NCBI RefSeq assembly: GCF_043641665.1
Contig: NC_092180.1
Span: 27,182,891-27,246,890, forward strand
Origin: Enoplosus armatus
Taxonomy: Eukaryota > Chordata > Actinopteri > Centrarchiformes > Enoplosidae
DNA: 64,000 bases
Reading direction: 5' to 3'
Shown here in pieces: positions 50,985 through 62,928 of this stretch (positions are counted from its first letter, which is position 1; each line of letters opens with the position of its first letter). The notes beneath the pieces were generated by a model. The model worked only from the letters and a program-made list of their open reading frames with translations, had not been told where the DNA came from and did not search any database. The position numbers were made by a program, and so were the translations under genes.

Positions 50985-52310
50985 GCTATTAAACCTTAGA
51001 CCATATTTACAGCAACATACAAAGTCTGACCACCTCTTACTGTTCCTAATCCCCAAGTACACACCGCTTATCAAATGTGTGAATCCTTCTGCGAGAACAG
51101 TTGAAGTGTTGCCAGAGGGGGCAGACTTTTGACTACTGCACCAGTTTGAACACACACAGACTGGAGTATGTGTGCAACTCAGGCCACCCTAGACTCTCAC
51201 ATGGACATGGATTCCTATGGATCCTCGGTTCTACAGGCCTACAGTCCACCCGGGGCTAACCTGAAGAGGGGCATCAAGAGGGCCAAGCACAGGCTAAGGA
51301 TTGAGGAACACGCCAACAACAACTCTGACGCGCGTCAACCCGCCTACACCACCCCCCCCAACCAGTGAGGCCTCCTTCCCTGATGACCTTAACAACTTTT
51401 ATGCCCACTTTGACAGGGACAACCAGGAGGCAGCCATCAAGGACGTGCTCCCACCAGCCCCTCACTCTCTCCCCCACCAACCTGTGTGCTGCAATGAGCA
51501 GGATTAATGCATGTAAGGCTGCTGGCCCTGATGGCATCCCTGGACGTGGGGCAGCTGACTGAGGTCTGACACTTGGTAATCTTGGCATCAACACCCCTCT
51601 CTGCAACTGGATACTGGACTTCCTATCTAACAGATCCCAGTATGTTAGGTTAGACAACCACACCTGCTCAACCTTCTCCCTGAACACTGGCATCCCACAG
51701 GGCTGCGTGCTGAGTCCTCTCCTCTATTCCCTCTTCACCTATGATTGCATGCCTGTACATGGTTCCAATATCATTATCAAGTTTGCAGATGACACAACGG
51801 GGGTTGGCCTCATCAACAACAACGATGAGTTGGTTTACAGGGAGGAGATCCAGCAACTGGCAGCGTGATGCGCCGCCGACGACCTGGCCCTCAACACCAA
51901 GAAGACCAAAGAGCTCATTGTGGACTTGAGAAAGACCAAAGGCAGCACACACACACACCCCTATCCGTATAAACGGGACAGAGGTTGAGCATGTCCCCAG
52001 CTTTAAGTTTCGGGGAGTCCACATCCCCAAAGACCTCTCTTAGACCCTTAACACTTTTGACCCTGGTCAAGAAGGCACACCAGTGTCCCTTCTTCCTGAG
52101 GAGACTGAAGAAAGCCCATTTGTCTCCTCTGGAACACTCTGTTCCAGGACCAGCAGGTTCAGGAACAGCCTCTTCCCCTCAGCTGTCCCATTGCTAAACT
52201 CTGCACCACAGTGATGGCCCCCACCCCACACGCTTCTTGTTAGATGCTAAACTGCGTTTCATTGTCTCAGTACGTGTAATGACAATGAGAATAAAGTTGA
52301 ATCTAATCTT
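50985..52310 (+). mobile_element. LINE of the Jockey/CR1/L2/Rex1 group, decayed, internally deleted
   Basis: Endonuclease end: SDHLLLFLIPKYTPLIK (about 51024-51074). Linker: ATQATLDSHMDMDSYGSSVL and ANLKRGIKRAKH (51170-51290). RT: INACKAAGPDGIPGRG (about 51500-51550), then after a deletion [38 protein letters not shown] and [19 protein letters not shown], so the catalytic FADD is still readable at about 51783-51794. It ends with a tail typical of these elements (gacaatgagaataaagttga). Frameshifts and stops make it inactive. It is related to the copy at 8335 but retains different parts. Confidence 0.82.
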
Positions 52311-54023
52311 AACAGGGAAGTTATGAAAGGAGGGATATTCAGAATCAGATAAATAAGAGAAAATGATTCGGGGTATGTGCAGATCCTTGAACATAAAATC
52401 CACCTCAACGCATTTCCAAAAGGTTAAAAAACAGCTATTGCTGATGAACTGTATTTGACATTTTCTCGATTAATTCTGCTTCTTGGTGATGCATTTTTTA
52501 TTATCCACCTGATGACTGGTGATTGCAGACAGCATAGTTAGATTTGTCCTGTGTAGTAGATAAAATTGTTAGCAATCTAAAACACCAATGATAAACCATC
52601 AGGCTTTCTGTACAGCAAGAACTTCTTTATAGATTCTATATGCTTCTCATTGTGCTCCATTCAGTCCTTTTCAACGCTGAAATGTCTTTTGGGCTTCATA
52701 AAAGGTGCAGGATTGTAATGCACCATAACATATAACAATACAGGCGTCTCCAAATTAATAATGGGGCTGTGCGCATTTTTACTCATGTGGCACGGCAGCA
52801 GTAACTTCATTACTTATTCATGGTCAGTTAATAGTCCCATCACTGCATCAGGATCTAACCGTAAATTACATTCTGCACTTCAGACAGGTAAACTACAACA
52901 CAGAGATTCCATGTTTATCTACTCAAATCATTTGGAAAGAAGCAGCTGTCCTCAGAGTGAGCCCTGAGCTCCATCAAATATCTCAAGGCATTTTTATTTT
53001 ACTGCAAGTAAGTCCAAAATCTAGTTCCCCTGGAATTAACAACATATTTTCCTTCTCCCGCCAAATATTATTACAGGCAGTTTTCAGTTTTGCTGCTTAA
53101 ATTGAATGTCTCACAGTATTTGCAGTAGTGGCATTATTGCGTGCATAAACGTCTGCATGGACCTCTCTATTCATTCAAGTAAATAACAACAAAACATGGC
53201 AGCAGATAGTGAGAATGAAAACACGTTTAATGCATCATGTACTGTATCATGAGGCCTATTTGGAATGATTACATACAGTAACATGAAAATGTTTGATGTG
53301 ATGGAGCTCAGTGCTCATCCTGTGCAATGCAGTTACCACATTTTGAGACAATTTTTGTACAACCCTATTGCTGGAAACTGTGTGCTCCTGTAACATGGGG
53401 GAGGGCACCAGAGAGGTTCCAAGAGTGTTTTGACACCACAAAATAGTCAAATGTTAATAAATCATTTCTTTAAAATTTCAGACTGTTCAATTGGAAATAT
53501 CCCACTTGATTTGTTTGTTTAGAATCAGTGTTAGATCAAATATGTAGCAAAAATTTACATTAGATCAGAAGAGGAGGTGAGAGGTTATTTTGGCAGGAAA
53601 TGATGGGACAAATGAGTACTTGGATGTGTGGAAATACAGAGAGGAGAGCTTCCTGGTGATGCAGTGATTCTCCCTGTGGTTTTGCCTCTAATGAGAACAT
53701 CTGCATCTGTGAAACAGACGGAGTGAGAGTGGGAGATAGCCGAGGGGGGAGGCTGTCTGAGAGGAGAAGGCAACTAGACTTAAAGAGACTGGCTGCAGAA
53801 AAAAAAAATGTTGAAAGAATAAAATGCATTAAGTGGTTCAAAACAGGGGGAGGGAGATTGGAATCACAAAAGTGTTGTGATTATATAGAGGGCTCTCGTA
53901 TTTTTTAAACCAAAAAAAGTAACCAAATTGTCGAGGAAACCAAATTATCAAGAGTAGCACAAAAAAAATATTTTTTTCTTCTTTCACTATTTCATGTAAT
54001 TTTGATTTCCTCTTCTCTCCAAG
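52311..54023. other. End of intron 10
   Basis: AT-rich, no exon or element recognised. It closes with a pyrimidine-rich acceptor (gatttcctcttctctccaag) for exon 11. Confidence 0.55.
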
Positions 54024-54238
54024 GTGCCAATGCCCAGCTCAGTTCGAGGGGCCTGAGTGCCAGCAGAACAAGCACAGTTTCCATGGCAACGGCTATGCCT
54101 GGTTTCCTCCCATGATGCCTTGTTTCGAGAGCCACGTGTCGCTGGAGTTCATCACGGACATTGCGGATGGACTGCTGCTGTACAGCGGTCCATTAGCCCA
54201 GCTGCAGGCCTGGGACCACGAGGACTTCATGGCCATAG
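54024..54238 (+). CDS. Cadherin exon 11: rest of EGF and start of laminin-G domain
   Basis: One base plus 71 codons plus one base; the acceptor is tctccaag and the donor gtagga. CQCPAQFEGPECQQ supplies cysteines 4-6 of the EGF module (residues 903, 905, 914). NGYAWFPPMMPC and HVSLEFITDIADGLLLYSGP then open a LamG domain, with the familiar SLEF.T...DGLLLY.G core. The exon ends on the first base of a glycine codon, so at least one more exon follows outside the window. No LamG continuation was seen in the remaining 9.7 kb. Residues 902-973. Confidence 0.95.
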
Positions 54239-56822
54239 GTAGGAGACATCAAAAAGCTTAATAACTTGTTTCATCTGGCCCTGATTCAAAATTACTCACT
54301 GTTTGAGGACAACTGTAATGAGATAGAGGAAATTACTTTTACTTTGTATTTAATTAATTCAACCTTCCTAGACCAGCAGGTAAATGTACTCAGAACAGAA
54401 AATGAGTACAAGGCCAAAAGCTCTGTAATGAGAGCAGATAGAGAAGCAGAGGAGGGAGCGTTCAATCAACTGTATCTTCTCTGTCTTGAGGAACCGCAAT
54501 AGCAACAGTGCATCAATTATATCTTTCCAGCCTTTTAGCATTATCTCAGATGACAATACTTGAAGAATCACGTGACTTCATGCTGTGTTGCAACGTTTTA
54601 AAAAAAAAGTGTGGAGCGATTCTGTGTGGGAGGATCATGAAGAATGGGAAATGGAGGAGGCATCATCAGCTCTACTCCAAAGAATCAAACTACAGCGGTG
54701 GTTCTACTTCTGCCGTTTCCAGGGGTACGCGGGAAACGTAGAGTAACTCCACTAATTTGAAAAAAAGACAGAAATTATGATTTGATTAAGAAAAAAATCC
54801 CATCCACATATTTAGTCTGCTGCAACACCTGAACACTGTGCGATTGTGAGTGCATCAAAACTAGTTGGCCAGCGAGCAAATGAATCTGAACGGTTAAAAG
54901 TGACAAACAGTTCAAATAGTTAGCTAAAAATAATGGATTTAAAGGTAAATTAAAAGTACTCTGCTAAAAGTAATCAATAAATGGTTTAAACAACCAGATT
55001 CTGCAGCTTTTATGATTAATGGCGTTAAATAACATCAAGTGAAAAAATCAATTTATTGGAACATTTGGAAGATAATGGTTGGTGTTGATGAAGGGGCACT
55101 TTAGTTCATCTGATAGGAATGCAGGGGTGTCTCTGGAAAAATAAGGTTGGGAATGACTGGACTACAGTGTCAAGGCCTGGTCACACCAGCGTTAAACTGG
55201 CTAAATAAATTCCCAATGGAATACCCAATGCAAATCAATCTAAATTAACTTGGACATGCAAATTTGCACCAATAGCAAGCAGTCTTGACAGTGCTGACCT
55301 TTGAGGGAACAGAAAACCAGAGAGTTCAAAATGGAGGAGGCTATAATAGCTTAGCTGTGTTGCACCATCCACTCTTATTTAACCTCCTTCGTCTGAGTGT
55401 ACTCCAAAAGAGAGGAATGGTTTGCAGGAAGTTATGAGATAGAAGTCGGCCCTACAAATGTCTTTCAAATGAACTGTGTGAAATGATATTCCCGTTAGCA
55501 AATCTATTTCAGGTTTAATTCCCTGTGTGTATTAACTTGCCACGTCCTGAGGATTAGGCAGTAACAGTCACTCTTACACAATTGCACACGTTGATTTTGA
55601 TCTGATTGAAGCTGTCACTGCATGCATTTTTATTTGTATTACTTTGATTCCCATTTGAACATAATTTCTTTTGCGCAAATGCTAATTTAGAAAAGAGGGA
55701 AAAGATGTGCACTGGACAGTCACTCACACACACACTCCCGCTACACACTATGAGGCATACTGTGAATTTCGGCTAGATACATCAGAGAATGTGTGTCAAC
55801 GAAGCTTCGGCAGGTTTACATCTCTAGCTCTTAAGGGACAGTGTTCTTTACTTTTGTTGCTGTGGCAATATTGTTGAAGACAATATGTTGAAGACAATAA
55901 AGCTTGTTGAACTGAGGGCGGAAGGCAGGAATTATAGACAGACAGAAACAGAACAAAATGTCTTGTACATCTCGGTATATTTAGTGTTTTAATCTGAGAG
56001 ACTAACGCCTCCTTGTCTCTCCTGCTACTTCTCCCCTTGAATTGGTCCTCTCTCTTGGGAAAGATGCTGTTGTTCCATCACTGCCAAAGTAATATGTGTG
56101 GGAGGTGAGGTCTGCCTGGAGAGCCGGACGTGTTGTGTATTTGTGTGTGTGAAGGCCCCGATGTGTGTTATAAGCAGGTTGGCAGTGTAAATCCGGAATT
56201 ATTTCATTTGATTTGTCAGAGGGCCTGTGTGCATCTGAAATCCAGCCTGTGTGTGCTGTTGGATCCTAAAGAGTTAATGGGTTTGTGGAGTTAAGGGTGA
56301 TTTGTCACTGCAGAGTGTAATTAGAGTCAGGCTGTACATATTTAGCGCTCTAATTAACTTGTTTCAAGGTTCACCTACTGCATGTAACGAATCCATCGGC
56401 AAGCGTAGACTGTGCTGGAGTGTAATATGACTGCATTATAGTATGTATAAGTATTTATGTATGCAAGTCTTATCAATGTACCAGTGTTATGATAAACTGA
56501 TATGTTGAGGGCCTTTTCCAATATTTGTGGATGGACGCTGCTGATAATTTGTGCCAGTAATCTCTGTGCTGAATTTTGACCATCTCTATGCCCAATAATG
56601 ACTATTGTTCGGCATTAGCATTAGCATTAGCAATAGTATTAAAGGATCATTCTGGTTGATTACAACTTGGGTTGTTGTAATCAAGTTTAGGCCATCACTT
56701 CTACTGGTCATAATAACAGTGTAATCGCTGAGATTGCCCCCCCCCCCCCCCCCCGGGATCAATAAAGTATTTGTGACTCTGATCTGATGGCCGGGTTGAC
56801 CTGTTTGGGGCCCAGAGGCAGT
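54239..56822. other. Intron after exon 11, first part
   Basis: No further exon found. It contains a C18 tract (56737-56754) followed by gggatcaataaagtatttgt, which resembles a LINE 3'-tail motif common in fish. A stretch at about 56270-56400 looks like a candidate conserved non-coding element (see findings). Confidence 0.45.
56737..56754. repeat. Poly-C tract
   Basis: 18 consecutive C followed by gggatcaataaagta. Confidence 0.95.
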
Positions 56823-57971
56823 GTATGTTTAAATTTTTTTTTTCCCCTCATTAATCTACTCTACACACAAATGTATTTTAAAAAAATGAGATGTCACATT
56901 GACATAAGTATTCAGACCCTTAACTCTTAGTACTTAGTACTTAGTTGAAGCACCTTTGGCAGAGATTATAGCATCAAGTCTTCTTGAGTATGACACGACA
57001 AGCATTCAACTCTGCAGATCCTCTCAAGCTCTGTCAGGTTGACCAAGGATCGTCGGTGGACAGCTATTTTTAGGTCTCTCCGGAGATGTTCGATTGGGTT
57101 CAAGTCCGGGCTCTGGCTTGACCACTCAAGGACATACAAGGACAGCCACTCCTGCTCCTGGTCTGTTGGAAGGTGACCTTTGGGCCCTGTCTTAGGTCCT
57201 GAGTGCTCTGAACCAGGTTTTCATTTAGGGTATCTCTGTACTTTGCTCCGTTCAGCTTTCCGTCAACAACGACCAGTCCATGCTTCACCGTTGAGATGGT
57301 ATTGCACAGGTGATGCACAGGTGGTTTCCTCCTGACATGACCCTTAGAATTGAGGTCAAGTAGTTCAATCTTGGTTTTATCAGAGAATACTCTCACAGTC
57401 CGAGAGTCCTTTAGGTGCTTTCTTTTTTGGAAACTCCAAGCCAGAGGCTTTGTCTTAGCCTGGGAACCAAACAAACCTGTAAACTCATGTTTTATTTGCT
57501 CTGGCAGATGCATCAGTCCACCCTCTAATTGGTTGTAGGTCCATCCAATGGGATTTTGGTCTGCGGTCATTGATAACACCCCTTGGAAACCGAAAATGGT
57601 TCCAGACTACTATCGTCTGGCCACTCTGCCATGAAGCCCAGAAGCAGATATTGTTTTGTAGCCTTCCCTCGACACAGTCCTGCCTCTATGCTCTGCAGGC
57701 AGTTCCTTTGACCTCATGGCTTGGTTTTTGCTCAATTGAATCTACCACAGGTGGTGGTGGTCTAGAAACATCTCAGAGATGATCAAGAGAAATGGGAGGC
57801 ACCTGAGCTAATTTTGTCACAATCATGTTTCTGAGTACTTGTACAGTTCCAGTTTTTTCTTTGTCATTATGGGGTATTGAATGTAGATTGATGAGGGGGA
57901 AAACTTTTAAAAGGTTTTAGCATGAGGCTGCAACATAACGGGGGCCTGAATGCTTTAGGAATGCGCTGTAT
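56823..57971 (-). mobile_element. Tc1-like transposon, near full length, decayed, antisense
   Basis: Minus-strand translation (57100-57579) gives [48 protein letters not shown] and TFQQTRSR, matching Tc1 transposase. The SDKTK aspartate corresponds to the first D of the DDE triad. The glycine-rich block expected after KHG is mostly deleted, and a QQTR string stands where the QQDND-type box with the second D is expected. The right end (atgctttaggaatgcgctgta, near 57951-57971) resembles the terminal repeat. The left end is less clear. About 1.15 kb; inactive. Confidence 0.8.
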
Positions 57972-58844
57972 TTGTTGGTCCCCTATTGAACACCTACATA
58001 CTACTGTCAGTGCATGGTGTATGTAGTATGTGGCCTGTCACTTCCAAGTTCCCCTTAAGTGCAGAGCATACAGCAAAACTAACCATGGCAGCTTCTTTTG
58101 CCTGAAGACCCGGAGAGTAACCAGTGCTCAAGTGCTGTAATAATACAAACTGGTACCAGGTTTCCTGTGTGTAAAACTGTTTGATTAAACAAAAGTTTTT
58201 GTTCTATGTATTTACAACCTTTCCATTTAGGAATATGCTGCGTGTGAGCGACGTATAAACTAAAATAATACGATTTGAAACATTTTGAGACAAGGCCCCT
58301 CTACAACATGGGTCCACATCATCAGCTAATAATAATACAGGACCCGCCTTAGTTTATTTTGTACTTTAGAGATGTTACAAATATGCAAATAATCAAATTA
58401 CCAAAACCAAGTGACATGTCTTGTCATTTCCTGAGCAACCACCATTCTTGAACAACTAATACCATTTATTTATTTATTTATTTTTTACGGTAAGGCAGGT
58501 TTTACATTGTTTTTTCTAGACTGTGAAGTATAATCCACCCACACAACACAGCAAAGGATTTATTTTCCTTGGACACCTAATGCACAAAGCCATCTGGTGT
58601 ACAAATATTATTAAAAAAAACATATTCAACAGCCACAGTCCGGGATGAACCTCCATTATATCTTTTATGAGCAACACTGAATGGCCAATATCTGATTTTT
58701 TAATAAAAAGGATAATATTAGCCCCATATATTACAAACTGTATACCTCACTAGTCATACAAAGTACAGATTATTTTAAAGCATCAGATATGAGATAGAGT
58801 GAGACAGACAGAAACAGAGTAAAGTTCAACTGAGGCACATATGA

Positions 58845-58848
<4 letters not shown>

Positions 58849-58893
<45 letters not shown>

Positions 58894-58960
58894 ATATATG
58901 AATAAGTATATAGTATATATATATATAAGTACTTTATTACTATATATAATAGTATATATG
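58849..58960. repeat. (TA)n-rich tract
   Basis: A pure TA run of about 38 bases followed by imperfect TA/TATAA repeats; can form cruciforms. Confidence 0.9.
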
Positions 58961-61900
58961 GATCAAAAGTTAGCAAAACTAAAACAAAATAAAACATAAC
59001 TAATAAAGCTTGCATGCCTATTTGGTTTTCAGACATAAGAGCGAGCCGCAATCATCAGTTTAACTGTGAGCAAATAACGTAAAGAACAAAGATGAAAAGC
59101 AGGAGGGAAAAAGCACAACCACTGTTTATTTTAAGGACGTTGAGGTGTCTTAGAGTTGGTGTCCCTGACCAGAATCTGAACTTATCTCCTCGAAAACAGC
59201 AAAACCACTTTTTTGATTAAATAGGATTAGCGGGGCAATAGGGAACAGGAAATGCTTTTCAACCTCAACCTAAGAACACAGCTTCACAGCATCCCCTGCT
59301 CACGCTGATGCTCAGAGGGCCATTGATGCGTAATTACAAGAGGAATCAGACAAAGTGGGGTAAATCAAACACGTCATGAACCGAATGCGGAAGGTCTCAT
59401 CCCGACATGAATGTCTTGTGAATTCAAGAGCTGCGCTGGAAATGATAATGTGAGGCGGAACGCACTGCTCCCGTGGCATGACTTCAAGTTGAAAGTGTAG
59501 TTTGAAAAGGGTATTACAATAATAGTTTCAGGATTCAGAGGGAGTTGGATGGAAGGCGAGGTGAAATATGGATTTGAAGGAACAGAGGCAAGAGAGGAGG
59601 ACAAAAAGAAATGTCAGGTGGCTGCAAAGGAGACTGTTTTACAACCTGAACTGCTTTTTCATTTATGAATGTCAAGTGGCACATGAGAAGCCAGTAATAT
59701 ACCTCCAGAGTTTTCATTTTGACCATCCCGCTATCGTGTGTGTGTGTATCGTGTGTGTATGTGCGAGACATTGTTCACCTTCTTATTAAGCCTTGCTAAG
59801 TGATGCTGCCCACTGAGCCCGATCATATTCCCTAATGCTTCACACACACACACACACACACACATACACACAGACCATCAGCTTTTTTATTGAGATGCCG
59901 GTTTGCTTTTCCAAAGCCGCCCACTCAACCCTTTATCCTGCCGCAGGGCAGCTGTACCAAAGCCAGCCCTGCTGTGTAGGCCAGAGAAGGTGTAAGGCAC
60001 TCACATACACACACACAAACACACACTAGGAACATGGCTGTGTACAACACCCAATCTTTGGCCGCTGGGGGAGAAGAGATTACATAGTTATAACACACAG
60101 CTGGTGTGTACGCATATAGGGCATAATAATACCCATACCTAAGCTGACCTCTGGTGTTCTAGGTAAGATCAGAACATTGGATGTTCCCTCGCCATTATGT
60201 AAATGTTGTTTTTTTTTCAATTAATTTGTGAAGCCTTACATTTCCATAAAGGCATTTTGAGCTTAGGACATCTTGGTTAACAGTTCATGGTCAGTTTGTT
60301 CCGAGCTAAGCTCTCATGCATGGAGCGCATCGAAATTCCCGGCACAAAAGCAACAGCAGTTCAAAGAACAATAGTTAGTTTCACTGAACAATACTGTAGA
60401 GATATTTTATTCATGATGGTGGAGTAACCTTTTGAAATAAGAGTTCAATGAGAGAGTGCACCCTATGACACACACAAACGCAAATGCACCATCCTGATTT
60501 GAGCGGCTTTTGTGTGCAAACACTTGAGAAAGTTATCAGGACTTTTCATAGGAACTGTATCGCCTTTCGGTAAATCAGTTAGTTTGATTGCTATATATGG
60601 AGTCTGCTGTTTAAACAGCATCATAGAATGCAAATATGCAGCCAACCCTTCAGAGCAAAAACGTACTTGCATACTTATTTACCTGGGCATTATTATTAGT
60701 TTGGCTGGAAACCATTATCAACTACTAGCACTTTATAAGAGCTAATTGGCATTTACAGCTAACAACAACGCTGGCACTTAAAATTTCTAATGAATATTCA
60801 GTTGTTTGTATAAAGCTGCTGCCGCACACCAATGCTCCCACCAGTGATATCAAGCACATGAACGGCTGTCACTCCGACACCACGGGAGGTGATTTTTTTT
60901 TAATTCTTATTGTGTCCTTTAAAAAACATGGCTGCAGCGCTGGAAGGATGAAACAGAGATGGCTGCGATCAACATGTGGCTCAAGATAAGATTCAGTTTT
61001 AATTTAACATGCGTCTCTGGGTATATTTATGGCCCAAAGGTTTCCAGTGAACACCATTTTGACATTGCATTTTTCACAAGACATTGTCACTACCATCTGT
61101 GCCACCCCCTGAGGGTGTTTCCCAGTGGTGATCTGGTCTGTAATACACTTACAGTAGGTATTTATACCTCTATTACTGTCAGAGCTACTGCGTGAAAGAA
61201 ACATTATGTGACCTTCCAGTCATGTCTGATCGAGCATACACATTTTTTGTTTACTGCATATAAACAAATTGTTTCCTAGAGGTAATTACAAGTACGACAT
61301 ATGGGGGGTTTCTTTGTCCTGACATTTCGCATACGTGTGTGCATGTCAGTGTGGCGGTCTATTGAAATACAATACAATCGAAGCCATCGGTGAAATTCAC
61401 AGCAATACAAATCACCTCTGCTTAAGAAAAAGCAATGTCTGCTTCCGTTCAATTATGAAGGATTTTGTGATATAGGCTAAATAATATCAATGATATGGAA
61501 ACGGCGGCCCTAAGCAGTAACATGCATGAGTGTTTTTGCAAATATGGCACGAAAAATGTTCAAACAGATTTTTGGTCCATTTTGTTGACTGTTTTTGGCA
61601 CAGCTAGCTCAGTTAGCTTCAGTTTCCAAATAATGCATTTTTTAAATCCAATATTAATCCAAATCCAAATTTTACTTATACCCAGTGCTTCTTTTTTGGA
61701 GTTGATACCTTAAAAGTAAAGTTCACTTCACTTATTCGCTCATATAAAGACTGGAAACGGGAGAAACTGCTAGTTTGACTATGTCCAGTGGTAGACTGGA
61801 CTAATTCTTGGTGGGTGCGGTGACTTCCTGGACACTCCAGGAGACTCCGGGAAAAAAAAAAAACTGTGCCCAGCCAAGATAATGTCCAGCAAATAAACCA

Positions 61901-62468
61901 ATAATTACCTCATCCCTCCTTCTTGCGCTTGTGCAGGTTGTCAGATACACAATATAACTGGCTCACTTTGCATCGTGACAGCCTTGGCCTGATCAGCAAT
62001 GCCACACTTAGACCCCATCTGTATTAGTGAGATGAATTGTCTGAGTAATGATTTGTGTCCAGCGAGATCCACAACAAATGACAAACGTGGCTGGGAGCTT
62101 TAGACCTGCTACCCACTCACACACACACAAATGCAATGATGACCAGCCAGAGGCCAGCGCTTGTCCGATCGATAGACAAATTAACAAGACAAATTAAATT
62201 TGTGTAATTACAGCACCTTTGCGGAAACGGAAAATCTTCGCCGGCAGGGGGTCAGATAAGGATTGACGGGAGTGTGTGTTTGCCTTTTTGACTCTTCCCT
62301 TGAACCAAAGGAACATATTCTCAAGACTTCACTTAGCTGGATATTTATTCATATGGTGCCACAATCCGAAAGGAGGATGGAGTAATGAATAAAGACCATA
62401 CATGGAAGAACACCGATTCACTTCGGCGTTACGTTCAATTTCCACAGAGCTGTTTTTGTTGCGGTTAA

Positions 62469-62492
62469 CCCCCCCCCCCCCCCCCCCCCCCC
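62469..62492. repeat. Poly-C tract
   Basis: 24 consecutive C on the + strand. On the minus strand this makes a false polyglycine peptide. Confidence 0.95.
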
Positions 62493-62886
62493 ACAGCTTT
62501 GCACTGAAATAGCTTTCAAATAGGAGCCTCTCCTGAATGCGGAGATCCAATATGCGTCAGGCCGCAGAGCTGGCTAGCTAGCTGACAGATCATTTATACG
62601 AGCAGCACTCCCGCTGCATCGCCTTGCCGCATCGCAGGCTGACTTCTGTGGGCATTAGCGTATATATATATACATGCGACCGCTCGCGTGGGTGATGGGT
62701 GGGTGTATGTGTGTAGCCGTGTGATTGGTGTTGCTGTTTATGCAGTCCATATGCTCTCAGTTTGACTCCTGTGTATCCTCAGGCTGTCAGAAGAAGGAGG
62801 ACATTTTTCATATTTAAGAACCCCCCAAACTCTGTGGGAGTTCAGGCTCTCCTTGCACACAAAGCACACACTTTAACTCTCCCATA

Positions 62887-62927
<41 letters not shown>

Positions 62928-62928
62928 G
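62887..62928. repeat. (CT)n microsatellite
   Basis: About 42 bases of CT repeat with one TTT interruption. Confidence 0.93.

Larger units (their letters stand above)
10970..54238 (+). other. Gene span: type III classic cadherin (Hz-/DN-cadherin-like), central exons
   Basis: Eleven exons join in frame across ten introns, all GT-AG, giving about 973 codons without a stop. The product is a calcium-dependent adhesion receptor of the plasma membrane. The order is: partial EC repeat (residues 1-72), EC repeats at about 73-179, 180-299, 300-407, 408-513 and 514-627, primitive classic cadherin domain (628 to about 820), cysteine-rich stretch, EGF (880-914), start of LamG (from about 915). Classical vertebrate cadherins have five EC repeats and no EGF/LamG. 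FAT and CELSR cadherins have EGF/LamG but lack the DWD-containing and LDVRF-containing segments seen here, so type III is the best fit. Known family members bind beta-catenin through a cytoplasmic tail; that part is not in the window. Intron sizes are 269, 1528, 1944, 954, 121, 1734, 3145, 7832, 7333 and 15487 bp. Both gene ends are missing. The family assignment is by recognition, not alignment. Confidence 0.9.

Noticed and set aside
10970..54238. Assignment as FAT- or CELSR-type cadherin
   Set aside because: Those also have EGF and LamG, but the DDWD, VREL..SGSLRL and LDVRF.VHG segments between EC repeats and EGF point to the primitive classic cadherin domain of type III cadherins.
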